From positions 496,001-560,000 of the forward strand of contig NZ_JABMCB010000190.1 in the NCBI RefSeq assembly GCF_013359935.1: 64,000 nt of DNA, in the 5' to 3' direction. A program made the translations under genes and the position numbers. Of the stretch, positions 8,393-17,304 are shown piece after piece. Each line of letters begins with the position of its first letter. The first letter of the stretch is position 1. The stretch is from Paenibacillus xylanilyticus. GTDB taxonomy: Bacteria; Bacillota; Bacilli; Paenibacillales; Paenibacillaceae. The notes beneath the pieces are model-generated. The model searched no databases. It saw only the letters and a list, made by a program, of their open reading frames with translations, and was not told the DNA's origin.

Positions 8393-9130
8393 ATGGGAGC
8401 CAGCCCGAAAAGCCTGATTAACAAGCAGGGCGTATCTATTATTGCCTGCACCAAACGCCAGAGCTATATCAAAAACCTGTTTCATAACTTCAGCCGACAG
8501 AAGCATCCCAAGAAAGAAATGATCATTATCGTTAACAACGATAACATCCCTCTTGCTCCCTATCAAAGCTTAGCCAAAAAAACTCGAAACGTACATGTTT
8601 CTCGTCTTCCGGAACGGACCTCTCTTGGTGCTTGCCTAAACTACGCGATTAAGAAAACAAAATATAACTATATCGCCAAGTTCGATGATGACGATTATTA
8701 TGCTCCCTATTATTTGACTGAAAGCCTGCAGACCTTTCAGCGAACCGATGCCGATGTCATTGGCAAGCGGTCACACTATCTGTATTTACGCGGCTCCAAG
8801 AATCTAATCCTTCGTTTTCCTCAGGATGAACATCGCCCTGTTACCCTGATCCCTGGCGCAACTCTTGTCTTCAAACGGGATGTACTCAGCCAGGTGCAGT
8901 TTCCGAATCGAAACGTCGGTGAAGATGATCTGTTTTGCATAAGAAGTAAACGGAAGGGCTACAAAGTCTATTCGGCGGGGAGACATAACTTTGTTGCGAT
9001 CCGCAGGAAAAACTCATCCGATCATACGTGGGTCATCAGCGATAAGGAGCTGCTCTCGCATAGCAAAAAAATTCGGACGGTTAAGCACTACAAGAAATTT
9101 GTACAGAAGAAACCAAAGGGCGTATTCTAA
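8393..9130 (+). CDS. family 2-like (GT-A) glycosyltransferase, first of a pair
   Basis: The 245-residue protein has a GT-A fold: nucleotide-binding start GVSIIACTKR (13-22), strand IIIVNND, and the metal/nucleotide motif FDDDDYYAP at 97-105. The acidic motif GEDDLFC follows later and in this superfamily provides the catalytic base. The substrate is unknown; similar short enzymes in spore formers decorate surface or spore proteins. ATG 8393 is chosen because AAGGAGAGA precedes it; an in-frame ATG at 8315 lacks a binding site and would add a non-conserved hydrophobic leader. It overlaps the next gene by one base (TAATG). Confidence 0.8.
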   Translation: MGASPKSLINKQGVSIIACTKRQSYIKNLFHNFSRQKHPKKEMIIIVNNDNIPLAPYQSLAKKTRNVHVSRLPERTSLGACLNYAIKKTKYNYIAKFDDDDYYAPYYLTESLQTFQRTDADVIGKRSHYLYLRGSKNLILRFPQDEHRPVTLIPGATLVFKRDVLSQVQFPNRNVGEDDLFCIRSKRKGYKVYSAGRHNFVAIRRKNSSDHTWVISDKELLSHSKKIRTVKHYKKFVQKKPKGVF

Positions 9131-9849
9131 TGGCTACTTCAGTTCGATCACATCGTCAGAATGCCGTTTCCATCTTGGTCTGTACCAAGCGGCGACAATG
9201 CATGCACAACCTTTTTCATAACTACAGCCGGCAAAATTACAAGAATAAGGAGCTTATCGTCATTTTAAATAATGACAAGCTGAAGGTGAGCGAGTATATA
9301 AAGGCTGCCAATCAACATAAGAACGTAAGAGTACTCTCCTTGCCAGAAAATGTATCGCTGGGTCATTGCCTCAATCATGGGGCTGCACTGGCTAGACATG
9401 GCCTCATTGCCAAATTCGATGATGACGATTATTATGCGCCAGGCTATTTAACGGATAGTGTGCAGACCTTACTAAAGACCAACGCAGATATTGTAGGGAA
9501 ACGGGCCCATTATATGTACCTAAACAGCAGGAAACTCCTTCTGCTTCGTTACCCTGCCAAGGCGAAACAATATGTCCCCCTAATTCAAGGTGCAACCCTT
9601 CTCGCCAAACGAAATGTAATCACCGAAGTTGGTTTTCGTGATAAAAATCGAGGAGAATGCGTAACGTTTTGTTCCGACAGCCTTACAAAAGGCTACAAGA
9701 TTTACGCGGGAAGTCCATCCAACTTCCTTGCGATCCGGAGGAGAAACTCCGCTGATCACACGTGGATTGTGAGTGATAAAGACCTTCTGACGAAAAATGT
9801 GAAGGTGCTGAAAGTGAAAAATCCGAGAAAGTTTGTATGTGAACACTAG
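9130..9849 (+). CDS. family 2-like glycosyltransferase paralogue, altered acidic motif
   Basis: This 239-residue protein is a clear tandem duplicate of the preceding one, with collinear motifs: AVSILVCTKR (12-21), LIVILNND, FDDDDYYAP (96-104) and a near-identical end (IRRRNSADHTWIVSDKDLL). Where the first copy has GEDDLF, this one has GECVTF, so the expected catalytic acid is replaced. It may have changed activity or act as a partner subunit. Translation is coupled through the TAATG overlap. A terminator follows. Confidence 0.8.
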   Translation: MATSVRSHRQNAVSILVCTKRRQCMHNLFHNYSRQNYKNKELIVILNNDKLKVSEYIKAANQHKNVRVLSLPENVSLGHCLNHGAALARHGLIAKFDDDDYYAPGYLTDSVQTLLKTNADIVGKRAHYMYLNSRKLLLLRYPAKAKQYVPLIQGATLLAKRNVITEVGFRDKNRGECVTFCSDSLTKGYKIYAGSPSNFLAIRRRNSADHTWIVSDKDLLTKNVKVLKVKNPRKFVCEH

Positions 9850-9909
9850 CTTGCATGAGCGGATAACAGGTTGGTTGCGGATCAAATAAAGAATAGAATG
9901 AAATCGCAA

Positions 9910-9938
9910 AAGAAGAGCAGCTAAGTGCTGCTCTTCTT
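9910..9938. terminator. terminator after the glycosyltransferase pair
   Basis: AAGAAGAGCAG and CTGCTCTTCTT form an 11-bp perfect stem with a 7-base loop between convergent genes. T-rich sequence follows on the plus strand. Confidence 0.75.
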
Positions 9939-9972
9939 CAACTTCTAATTTAATAAGCTATCTCTATTTTAT

Positions 9973-12111
9973 TCACACCAGATACTCCGCCATAATCTGC
10001 TCCATATCAAAGGGTGTAACCCCTTGCCCTACGGAATAGACCGTATCAGCTTGATCCAGCGTATCCACCAATTCACCTCTTGCCTTGGCATGGAGCATGA
10101 ACAGGTCGTACAGATCCGGCTTGCGCAGTCCAGTCATGGCTTTGCCCATCAAGACCATTCCTTTTTCATTGCCTTCCACATTGTTGTAGTAATCCGGGTG
10201 TCTGGTTAGCGCCAGATCAGTCCAGATGACTGTACGGTCCACCAGATCAAGGATAACAGGAATCGCAATCTGTGTATCCGCAGTAATGTCGATTTTGTTA
10301 GCCACTGTAGAAGGCTCGAAAATCTCGCCCGATCCCGGCTTCTTGCGCATCATCCAGCCCACGAAGCACTCCGGAAGGTCACAATACGGATGACTGGTGA
10401 ACGACAGCAACGAAGCAACTACATACCGGCCACCATAGTTAACGATCGACGGAATATGCAGATCAATGAACTCACATGCCCCCTTCGGTGCGGATACGAT
10501 ATCTCCGCTGTGGACCGCTTGGTACATGGCTGAACGCAGATTCGTATAGGATATGTGCTCGACGTAGTTCCAGTTCTCATCATACATCACTGCAGACAGG
10601 TCGATATCGACACGTCCCGTGTCCTGGCTGTTAACCTTGCCCTCTTTCCACCAGTTGAAGAAACGGATCGTATCTCCCTCTCCCATCGGTACCCGGCTCC
10701 CCCGAACAATAGTATGAAGAGCTTTGCTTGCTGATCTCTGGGAAAAGGGCACAAGGTAGTTGTGGAGCTGCGGATCGATATACGTTTTCCCCAAGGAAGG
10801 AAGGTCGGCAAAACGCTGAACCAGTGCCTGCTCACACAATAGCACAACCTCGCGACAGGTGGTCTCATCAATTACCTGAAGTTCATTCCGGATGGCGAAA
10901 GCTTTGGCGACATTTCCCTTCGGGAAGAACACTCGCATATCCTGCGGCTCATTACGCCGGGCAAAGTGATGTTTGACCTGTAACAAAACAGGGGTCGAGA
11001 TGTTCTCCAGAACTTCAGCAAATGCCAGCAATACATATTCCTGCTCTTCCGTGGACCGCAACAAGTGATCCAGTCTTCTGGCGAACTCACCAGGGCGCTG
11101 GGACAACAGATCCATCAGACTCCAGATATTCTGATATTGAAAGGCAAGCTCCACACTCCCGTTAAAGGTCGAAAACGGCTTGTCATTGCGCAAAATATCA
11201 AAAGCTTCTTCACAGCGCGAATACCGGAGTTTATATTCGGAAGGGTGAAGAATCTCGCCCAAACGAATCCATCGGTCCTTATATCGCAGCATATCCTCGG
11301 TGATCTGTCCGCACTGCTCCAGCAGCCCAAGCAGCAGGCGTCTCTCACGCCGTTTGAACTTCCGGAAGGCAGTGGCTGCAGCCAGGCTGACATCACCATC
11401 CGACCAGGCGACAGCCAGACGGAGCACGTCCGTTGCCGTTTTGAAATAGGGGCCGATTCGTTCTATTCCCGCCTTTTCATGCTTCAACAGAGCAGCCACC
11501 ACAAATCCCACATTCTCCTTGAATGGAATTTCGGAAGGCAATATGGCATCCACTTCATCCGGGTCCGCTTGTTCCAGCACGGTATCAATATCTTCCTTGT
11601 CAGTTGGCGAAATGGAGCCCTTCGCTTCGATCAGTTGGCGGATCAAGGTTTGAAACTCCTCTTGGTTTCCCAGGCGGATTACTTTCAAGTCTTTCTTCTC
11701 GATGAAAGGCAATCGTTCCACAGGTTCACGATCGGGATAGACCAAGGTCAGATAGTGAACGATTGCGTTGAGATACAGATCCGCTTCATCCTCTTGCATC
11801 ACCTGCATGGGGAATCCGGAATACATCGGTTTGTACTCCACATGTGCTCCGACCATAATTCTCAGATCAGCCACCAACTGCATATATAACGTTTCAAATT
11901 GTTCCTTGGATAGGCTTCGTACTGCTCGCATTAACTCATCCGAGAAGGTATATCCGAGTGCTTCCATATTTTTAAGGGCAGTGGCCAGATAAGCCTTCGG
12001 CAGCTGTTTCTCCCCTTCTTGTTGTCCGATAATAAGTTTGTTCGCTCTTCGCAAATAAATGGTATTGTTCATGATAAAAGAGTCCAGGAAAGCCATACCC
12101 CTATTAAACAT
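9973..12111 (-). CDS. large protein with C-terminal TerD-like domain
   Basis: The 712-residue protein has a long helical N-terminal part (about 1-480, with helices such as KFKRRERRLLLGLLEQCG). Its C-terminal part (about 499-640) reads like a TerD/stress-protein beta-sandwich: DIDLSAVMYDENW, AVHSGDI, then CEFIDLHIPS and a strand-rich end. The acidic and HSGD positions correspond to the calcium-binding face of TerD. Large proteins of this build (the MXAN_6230/SCO0854 group) are associated with tellurite or stress clusters in other bacteria, often with a RING-like region that I do not see here. No other ter gene is present. Function unknown. Confidence 0.55.
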   Translation of the reverse strand: MFNRGMAFLDSFIMNNTIYLRRANKLIIGQQEGEKQLPKAYLATALKNMEALGYTFSDELMRAVRSLSKEQFETLYMQLVADLRIMVGAHVEYKPMYSGFPMQVMQEDEADLYLNAIVHYLTLVYPDREPVERLPFIEKKDLKVIRLGNQEEFQTLIRQLIEAKGSISPTDKEDIDTVLEQADPDEVDAILPSEIPFKENVGFVVAALLKHEKAGIERIGPYFKTATDVLRLAVAWSDGDVSLAAATAFRKFKRRERRLLLGLLEQCGQITEDMLRYKDRWIRLGEILHPSEYKLRYSRCEEAFDILRNDKPFSTFNGSVELAFQYQNIWSLMDLLSQRPGEFARRLDHLLRSTEEQEYVLLAFAEVLENISTPVLLQVKHHFARRNEPQDMRVFFPKGNVAKAFAIRNELQVIDETTCREVVLLCEQALVQRFADLPSLGKTYIDPQLHNYLVPFSQRSASKALHTIVRGSRVPMGEGDTIRFFNWWKEGKVNSQDTGRVDIDLSAVMYDENWNYVEHISYTNLRSAMYQAVHSGDIVSAPKGACEFIDLHIPSIVNYGGRYVVASLLSFTSHPYCDLPECFVGWMMRKKPGSGEIFEPSTVANKIDITADTQIAIPVILDLVDRTVIWTDLALTRHPDYYNNVEGNEKGMVLMGKAMTGLRKPDLYDLFMLHAKARGELVDTLDQADTVYSVGQGVTPFDMEQIMAEYLV

Positions 12112-12469
12112 AATGGTTTTGGCTGAGAAGGAAGGAATATGATAGCCTGGACGCCTCCTCTCTGAAATGAAATCCTTCAGGGAAGCTGCGACCCTATTTC
12201 ATCCAATTGAGTTAGAAGGAAGGATCGCAATAGCCTGAAGGCCAGAGGTCCGAAGTTCGTGACCCGAACCTTTGGTGAACCCATCATCTCTGATTCCACG
12301 ATCTCCCAACAGGGTGAAAGTATTACGACTCCATAAATCCTTAGGCAATATAGCTTGTGAAGAGTACAGATCGCTTGATGAACTGCCGAATGTAGGAAAA
12401 GTCCGGTAGGCGTCGAATACCATTATTTAAGACTTAACGACATAAGCGCACGAAGCGAGGTTATGACAG
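12112..12469. other. 358-bp gene-less region with hairpins, possible ncRNA or element scar
   Basis: No convincing protein is visible; the 74-codon frame on the minus strand (12199-12423) has Ser/Leu-rich composition and no domain. The sequence is locally structured: AGGTTCG and CGAACTT flank a short loop near 12250-12275, and GGCCTTCAGGC forms a small stem nearby. It must also hold the promoters of the divergent 9973-12111 and 12470-13543 genes. I could not match it to a riboswitch or intron. Confidence 0.3.
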
Positions 12470-13543
12470 ATGGAACTTCAAATCCTGTACAACGAGTATA
12501 TGAATATCAAATTCAAACTTGGATTGCCGCCTGTAAGGACGGAGACCTTTGAATACGGCTTATATGAAGACAATAGTGCAGCACTATTCTTGGCGGGACA
12601 TCCGGAGGAGACCTTTACTAGTTGGTTGTACGACTTACAACCGAGAGATCCCCATTATGTCCCTGAGCCAGATTGGGAGCCAGTTCTCGCAGATGTTTTT
12701 CACCAGATGGATGTATACGATGAATTGACCCTGTATTATCTGCTGTTTACCATGAATACCACGCTGTCCATCAACTCATACAACGCATACAGTGCGATGA
12801 ATGATTTTATGAAAAGCTATAGCTACTTTCAGCTGTCTCAATTAAATGGGGTATCCAGCTTAAATGAGGGAGAGAAGCGCCAGTTAAGAGACTTTTTCTT
12901 CTTTTCCTACCTCTACGCGCATCCGGTTAATGAGAAGACCCTCCACGCATGCTCATTCAGCGGGCAGGACTTGGTGCATACAAAAACCAATATTCAATTG
13001 GAGCCTTACTTCTCGGCGTTTCATGACCACTATAGTGAAAACTATGATAAATACAGCGGCCAGATCGTCATAGCGCCACATGAAATACAAGCCTGCAAGC
13101 GCCTTACAGTGGAGCTCCTACGATCCATTGAAGGTAAAACAGCCAAGTTGAGCATGCCTTCTGAGGAACGGTTAGAGGCTGTCGTACAATTGATTAATGA
13201 CGTAGATCAGATGATACGGATGTATACTGAAAATAACACTGCTCTGTTCGACATCATGAGGGACTTTCTGGCTGAAGATCATTCCACGGCATATCGCGAC
13301 CATTGCTTCACTATGCTGCTTCAGAATTATGGTTTGTATATTCTGTACTTTCGGTTTGAAGAGATCCATGCACTGGTGAATTATTTCAAAAGCACCCCGC
13401 AGTGGTGCGGGATCATCATCAATAAAATTTTCACGGACACCATTTTCATTCAGAGGATGATGAGACAGAAACAGATTGAGATCACGGCGTACCCGGATGT
13501 CATTTCATTCTTTGATGAGGAAGCAAAAAAAATCTACATATAG
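12470..13543 (+). CDS. hypothetical protein, 357 aa
   Basis: I do not recognise a family. The protein is soluble, largely alpha-helical and acidic, rich in Tyr, Phe and Asp. There is no signal peptide, membrane segment or known catalytic motif. Codon use and a good terminator (13582-13621) support a real gene. A weak GAGGT about 9 bases before the ATG serves as binding site. It is divergent from the TerD-like gene across the structured intergenic region, which may tie their expression together. Confidence 0.6.
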   Translation: MELQILYNEYMNIKFKLGLPPVRTETFEYGLYEDNSAALFLAGHPEETFTSWLYDLQPRDPHYVPEPDWEPVLADVFHQMDVYDELTLYYLLFTMNTTLSINSYNAYSAMNDFMKSYSYFQLSQLNGVSSLNEGEKRQLRDFFFFSYLYAHPVNEKTLHACSFSGQDLVHTKTNIQLEPYFSAFHDHYSENYDKYSGQIVIAPHEIQACKRLTVELLRSIEGKTAKLSMPSEERLEAVVQLINDVDQMIRMYTENNTALFDIMRDFLAEDHSTAYRDHCFTMLLQNYGLYILYFRFEEIHALVNYFKSTPQWCGIIINKIFTDTIFIQRMMRQKQIEITAYPDVISFFDEEAKKIYI

Positions 13544-13581
13544 CCTCTTAATCATTGTACCTGATCCAAAATGAAACACAG

Positions 13582-13621
13582 AAAAGCCTTTGCCGACTCG
13601 CAATGTCAGCAAAGGCTTTTT
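13582..13621 (+). terminator. terminator of the hypothetical gene
   Basis: AAAAGCCTTTGC pairs with GCAAAGGCTTTT over a 15-base loop, followed by T-rich sequence. It may also act for mqo on the other strand. Confidence 0.85.
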
Positions 13622-13685
13622 CAATCGTATTACATATTGATCATATGGTTACTATCTGCATTTTTGCGATCCACGTTTCATTCGT

Positions 13686-15191
13686 TTACACAGAAGCAAA
13701 TTTCTTCTCATCCGTTAGTCCAAGCGCCTTAGCGGTGGTCTTGTGAACCTTGCGAAGAAGCTCCGGATTCTCCACCAGTGACTCGCCGTACGAAGGAATC
13801 ATTTCCTTGATCTTCGGCTCCCACGAGTCCATGTGCTGCGGGAAGCATCGTTGCAGAATCTCAAGCATGACCTGCACAGCAGTCGAAGCCCCTGGCGATG
13901 CGCCGAGCAATGCCGCAATTGAGCCATCGGCAGCAGTAACGACTTCTGTACCGAATTGAAGCGTCCCTTTGCCGCCTTGAACCGTATCCTTAATGACTTG
14001 CACGCGCTGGCCTGCCAGGACCATATCCCAATCCTCGCTTTTGGCATCTGGAACAAAATCACGCAGTTCCTCCATACGCTGCTCTTTGGACAACATCAAC
14101 TGTTGAATCAGATATTTGGTCAGTGAAATCTCTTTGACACCTGCCGCAAGCATGGTTAAGAGGTTATGTGTTTTGACCGACGTGATGAGGTCGGCATTGG
14201 AACCCGTCTTCAGGAATTTGGGCGAGAAGCCGGCAAATGGGCCAAACAGCAATGATTTCTGGTTGTCGATAAATCGGGTGTCCAGATGTGGAACAGACAT
14301 CGGCGGAGCTCCCACCGAAGCTTTACCGTATACCTTGGCATGATGCTGCTCGACAACCTCCGGATTCTTGCATACCATGAAGAGCCCGCTAACCGGGAAC
14401 CCGCCAATATGTTTGCCTTCCGGAATGCCGGATTTTTGCAGCAAATGCAGGCTTCCTCCACCCGCACCGATAAAGACAAACTTGGCCGTATGGCGCTCAA
14501 CTGCGCCACTGCGCAGATTTTTCACCGTTAACTCCCAGGCTCCATCGCTCTTGCGTTTTATATTTTTCACACTATGTTGGTAGTGGATATCCACGTTATG
14601 ATCTTTCAGGTGATCCAGCAGCATGCGCGTTAAAGCACCAAAGTTAACATCCGTACCGGAGTCGATTTTGGTTACCGCGATCGGCTCTTTTCCCTTACGA
14701 CCTTTCATCATGAGAGGAATCCATTTCCGCAGTTTCGCTGGGTCATCCGAGAATTCCATACCCTCAAATAGAGGATGGTTTGATAAAGCCTCAAAACGTC
14801 TTTTCAAAAACAGGACATTGCTCTCTCCGTGTACATAACTCAAATGGGGGAGCGGCATAATGAAGTCCCGCGGATTACGAATCAGATTGCTATTGACGAG
14901 ATAGGACCAAAATTGTCTTGAGACTTGAAAATGCTCATTCACCTTAATGGCTTTGCTAATATCTACGGTTCCGTCCGGTCGTTCAACGGTATAGTTCAAT
15001 TCGCATAGTGCAGAATGGCCGGTTCCGGCATTATTCCATTCATTGGAGCTTTCCTCTCCTGCACTGGCGAGTTTCTCATAAACCTTAATATTCCAATCTG
15101 GTGCCAATTCTTTCAGCAAGGTCCCCAAAGTTGCACTCATAATTCCGGCACCAATCAAGATAACATCTGTACTCGTTTGTCCCTGGCTCAT
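13686..15191 (-). CDS. mqo: malate:quinone oxidoreductase
   Basis: The 501-residue length and sequence fit Mqo, the FAD-dependent peripheral membrane enzyme that oxidises malate to oxaloacetate and reduces the quinone pool. The FAD-binding GAGIMSATLG lies near the N-terminus (14-23), followed by the family motif SSNEWNNAGTGHSALCELNY in residues 48-67. GGFPVSGLF and the C-terminal GASPGASTA are also typical. The end of the gene is shared with a long reverse-complement frame that is a shadow. A cre-like site stands 37 bp upstream of the start, suggesting CcpA control. Confidence 0.95.
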   Translation of the reverse strand: MSQGQTSTDVILIGAGIMSATLGTLLKELAPDWNIKVYEKLASAGEESSNEWNNAGTGHSALCELNYTVERPDGTVDISKAIKVNEHFQVSRQFWSYLVNSNLIRNPRDFIMPLPHLSYVHGESNVLFLKRRFEALSNHPLFEGMEFSDDPAKLRKWIPLMMKGRKGKEPIAVTKIDSGTDVNFGALTRMLLDHLKDHNVDIHYQHSVKNIKRKSDGAWELTVKNLRSGAVERHTAKFVFIGAGGGSLHLLQKSGIPEGKHIGGFPVSGLFMVCKNPEVVEQHHAKVYGKASVGAPPMSVPHLDTRFIDNQKSLLFGPFAGFSPKFLKTGSNADLITSVKTHNLLTMLAAGVKEISLTKYLIQQLMLSKEQRMEELRDFVPDAKSEDWDMVLAGQRVQVIKDTVQGGKGTLQFGTEVVTAADGSIAALLGASPGASTAVQVMLEILQRCFPQHMDSWEPKIKEMIPSYGESLVENPELLRKVHKTTAKALGLTDEKKFASV

Positions 15192-15227
15192 GTCTACCGT
15201 CCTTATATCCTATATTTGCCAAAAGGA

Positions 15228-15241
15228 TGTAAGCGTTATCG
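15228..15241. promoter_or_regulatory. cre-like (CcpA) site upstream of mqo
   Basis: TGTAAGCGTTATCG matches the cre consensus TGWAANCGNTNWCA except for the last base. It lies 37-50 bp upstream of the mqo start codon. Catabolite control of this gene is inference. Confidence 0.45.
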
Positions 15242-15520
15242 ATTTGGCATTTGCAGCGAGCCCGTTCTTGAACTGGCCCAAACCTCTCTGAACGAAATTA
15301 ACCTTGGTCATAGTGTATCAATATTACGGTTAGATTGAAATATGCAATTTTAAGTGACTTGATCTACATGTTAGTATACTTTAGTTTCATTCTTACCGCT
15401 AACCCGCTTATAGGGGTGAAAGATTTATTTTTTCAAGATAATAGAAAACATGGCAGAGCGTAACGCGTTCTCTGATGAAAGACTTTAATTCAAGCTACAC
15501 CTTTTACCTGCTTTAATTAT

Positions 15521-15562
15521 ATAAAAAGCTTATTTCGCATGATGATATCATGGAAATAAGCT
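15521..15562 (-). terminator. terminator of the ABC transporter operon
   Basis: On the minus strand AGCTTATTTCCATGAT pairs with ATCATGCGAAATAAGCT (one bulge) and is followed by TTTTTATAT. It lies about 90 bp after the last gene of the importer operon. Confidence 0.8.
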
Positions 15563-15652
15563 ATTTAAATCCGTTGTTCTCCCTCGCATCACGTCATTTC
15601 TTCCATTTTCCTTGGTCATTCGGGAAGCTACCTTTGAATCAAAGTTGCCTAT

Positions 15653-16507
15653 TCAGAAGATCGAAATGAGTTCCTTGGTATATGGATGGCGCTCTTCTGC
15701 AAGTAGCATGTCCGCACCAAAGCGGTCAACGATCTGTCCTTCTCGCATTACGATGATGCGCTGGCTCATGCGGTGTACGGCAGCCAGATCATGAGAGATG
15801 AACAAATATGACAGCCCCAGTGATGTCCGTAGGTCAGTCAGTAATTGCAGCACAGCGCCCTGCGAGATCACATCCAGGCTGGCTGTCGGTTCATCGAGGA
15901 CGACTACTTCCGGCTCAATACCAATGGCACGCGCAATGGTGACACGCTGACGTTGTCCACCGCTCAGCTCATGCGGATAACGTTCAGCCAACTCACTTGG
16001 AAGCTCGACAGCATCAAGCAGCTGCCGCACATAAGCGTCCTTTGAGGTATAGGCAAAGTGAGATAACTTGATATCCCTCCCGAGCTGCTCATAAGGATCG
16101 ATCAGTGAATCCGCAATCTTGAGTTTGGGGTTCAGCGCTGCAGCAGGGTTCTGGAATACGATCTGGATCTTCCGACGATGAGGGCGCAACCGGCGGCCAT
16201 TTAGCCGCGCAATGTCTTGTCCACCGAGCACAATCGAGCCGGTATCCGAATCCTCTATCCTCAGCAGACAGCGTGCCAGCGTACTCTTGCCACATCCGCT
16301 CTCACCAACGAGACCGAGGCACTCGCCTCGATTCAGGGCAAAGGAGATGTCGTTCACGGCTGGATGATCTGCGCCAGCATAGGTTCGGCTGAGACGTCCC
16401 ACTTCCAGTACTGGCGTTGTAGACGACTTGCAATGGTCCTGATCTTTCACAAAGGATCCTCCATCCTGAATTAATCCGGTATGTTCTTCATGTTCAGGCG
16501 TATTCAT
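15653..16507 (-). CDS. ABC transporter ATP-binding protein (OppF/NikE type)
   Basis: This 284-residue ATPase has Walker A GESGCGKS at 68-75, signature LSGGQRQRVTIARA, Walker B VVVLDEPTASLD and the switch His in LFISHDLAAVH. The N-terminal 35 residues are a variable extension. It is the last gene of a five-gene peptide/nickel-type importer and overlaps the previous gene by four bases (ATGA), so the two ATPases are made together. It energises uptake from the cytoplasmic face as a heterodimer with the 16504-17304 product. Confidence 0.85.
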   Translation of the reverse strand: MNTPEHEEHTGLIQDGGSFVKDQDHCKSSTTPVLEVGRLSRTYAGADHPAVNDISFALNRGECLGLVGESGCGKSTLARCLLRIEDSDTGSIVLGGQDIARLNGRRLRPHRRKIQIVFQNPAAALNPKLKIADSLIDPYEQLGRDIKLSHFAYTSKDAYVRQLLDAVELPSELAERYPHELSGGQRQRVTIARAIGIEPEVVVLDEPTASLDVISQGAVLQLLTDLRTSLGLSYLFISHDLAAVHRMSQRIIVMREGQIVDRFGADMLLAEERHPYTKELISIF

Positions 16508-17304
16508 TGCGTTTCCGCCTCCTTCAGTCCAGACTTCAATGAGCGGCTCAAAACAGGAGCCGCCTCGATCAGCTGGCGGGTATATTCATGCTGCGGATGA
16601 TCGAGAATCCGGTGCTTCCCGCCGGATTCAACGATCTTCCCTTCCTTCATGACCGCCAATCGGCTGGCATATCTGCGCACATGGCGCCAGTCATGCGTTA
16701 TGAATAGGATGGCGCAGCCGGTCTCCGCCTGCTTGCGCGCAAGAAGTTCCAATACACGGTGACCCGAGACGCTGTCGAGCGCTGTCGTCGCCTCATCCGC
16801 AATCAGCAGACGGGGGGACAGCAGTAGCGATGTCGCAATTGAAGCGCGCTGAAGCTGCCCACCACTTAGCTGAAACGGATAACGGCGGAGCAGCTCTGCG
16901 CCGAGGCCAACTGATTCCAACGCTTCGACAGCGCGGTCACGGCGGACGGCAGAAGATTTTTCTCCGTGGACTTTCTGGTATTCGTCAAAATGTCCGCCAA
17001 TGCTGCGGAACGGCGTAAACGCCCCCTGGTAGTCCTGAAAAATATACGAGATGCGGCTTCCCCGCAGGGCGCGCATCTCCTTCGGCTTCCGTTCAAGTAG
17101 ATTGCTACCTTCAAACATGATCCGTCCCGATGCATGCAGGTTTGGCGGAAGCAGTCGACCGATTGCCTGTGAGAGTAGACTTTTGCCGCTGCCGCTCTGC
17201 CCGACCAGTGCCATGAATTCGCCTTCGCGAACGGCTAGCGAGACGTTATTTACAATCGTACGGTCACGGCTGGCAATGCTCAGTTCCTCAATGGAGAGAA
17301 TCAC
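16504..17304 (-). CDS. ABC transporter ATP-binding protein (OppD/NikD type)
   Basis: The 266-residue ATPase has Walker A GQSGSGKS at about 36-43, signature LSGGQLQRASIA and Walker B LLIADEATTALD, with the switch His in FITHDWRHV. The signature carries L in place of the usual Q/R before QR, a variation also found in NikD. It overlaps the upstream permease gene and the downstream ATPase gene by four bases each, which fits tight translational coupling in one operon. Confidence 0.85.
   Translation of the reverse strand: MILSIEELSIASRDRTIVNNVSLAVREGEFMALVGQSGSGKSLLSQAIGRLLPPNLHASGRIMFEGSNLLERKPKEMRALRGSRISYIFQDYQGAFTPFRSIGGHFDEYQKVHGEKSSAVRRDRAVEALESVGLGAELLRRYPFQLSGGQLQRASIATSLLLSPRLLIADEATTALDSVSGHRVLELLARKQAETGCAILFITHDWRHVRRYASRLAVMKEGKIVESGGKHRILDHPQHEYTRQLIEAAPVLSRSLKSGLKEAETQ

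Noticed and set aside
12199..12423. A 74-codon minus-strand frame in the structured gap
   Set aside because: Composition is unlike a folded protein, and I recognise no family; I describe the region as structured DNA/RNA instead.
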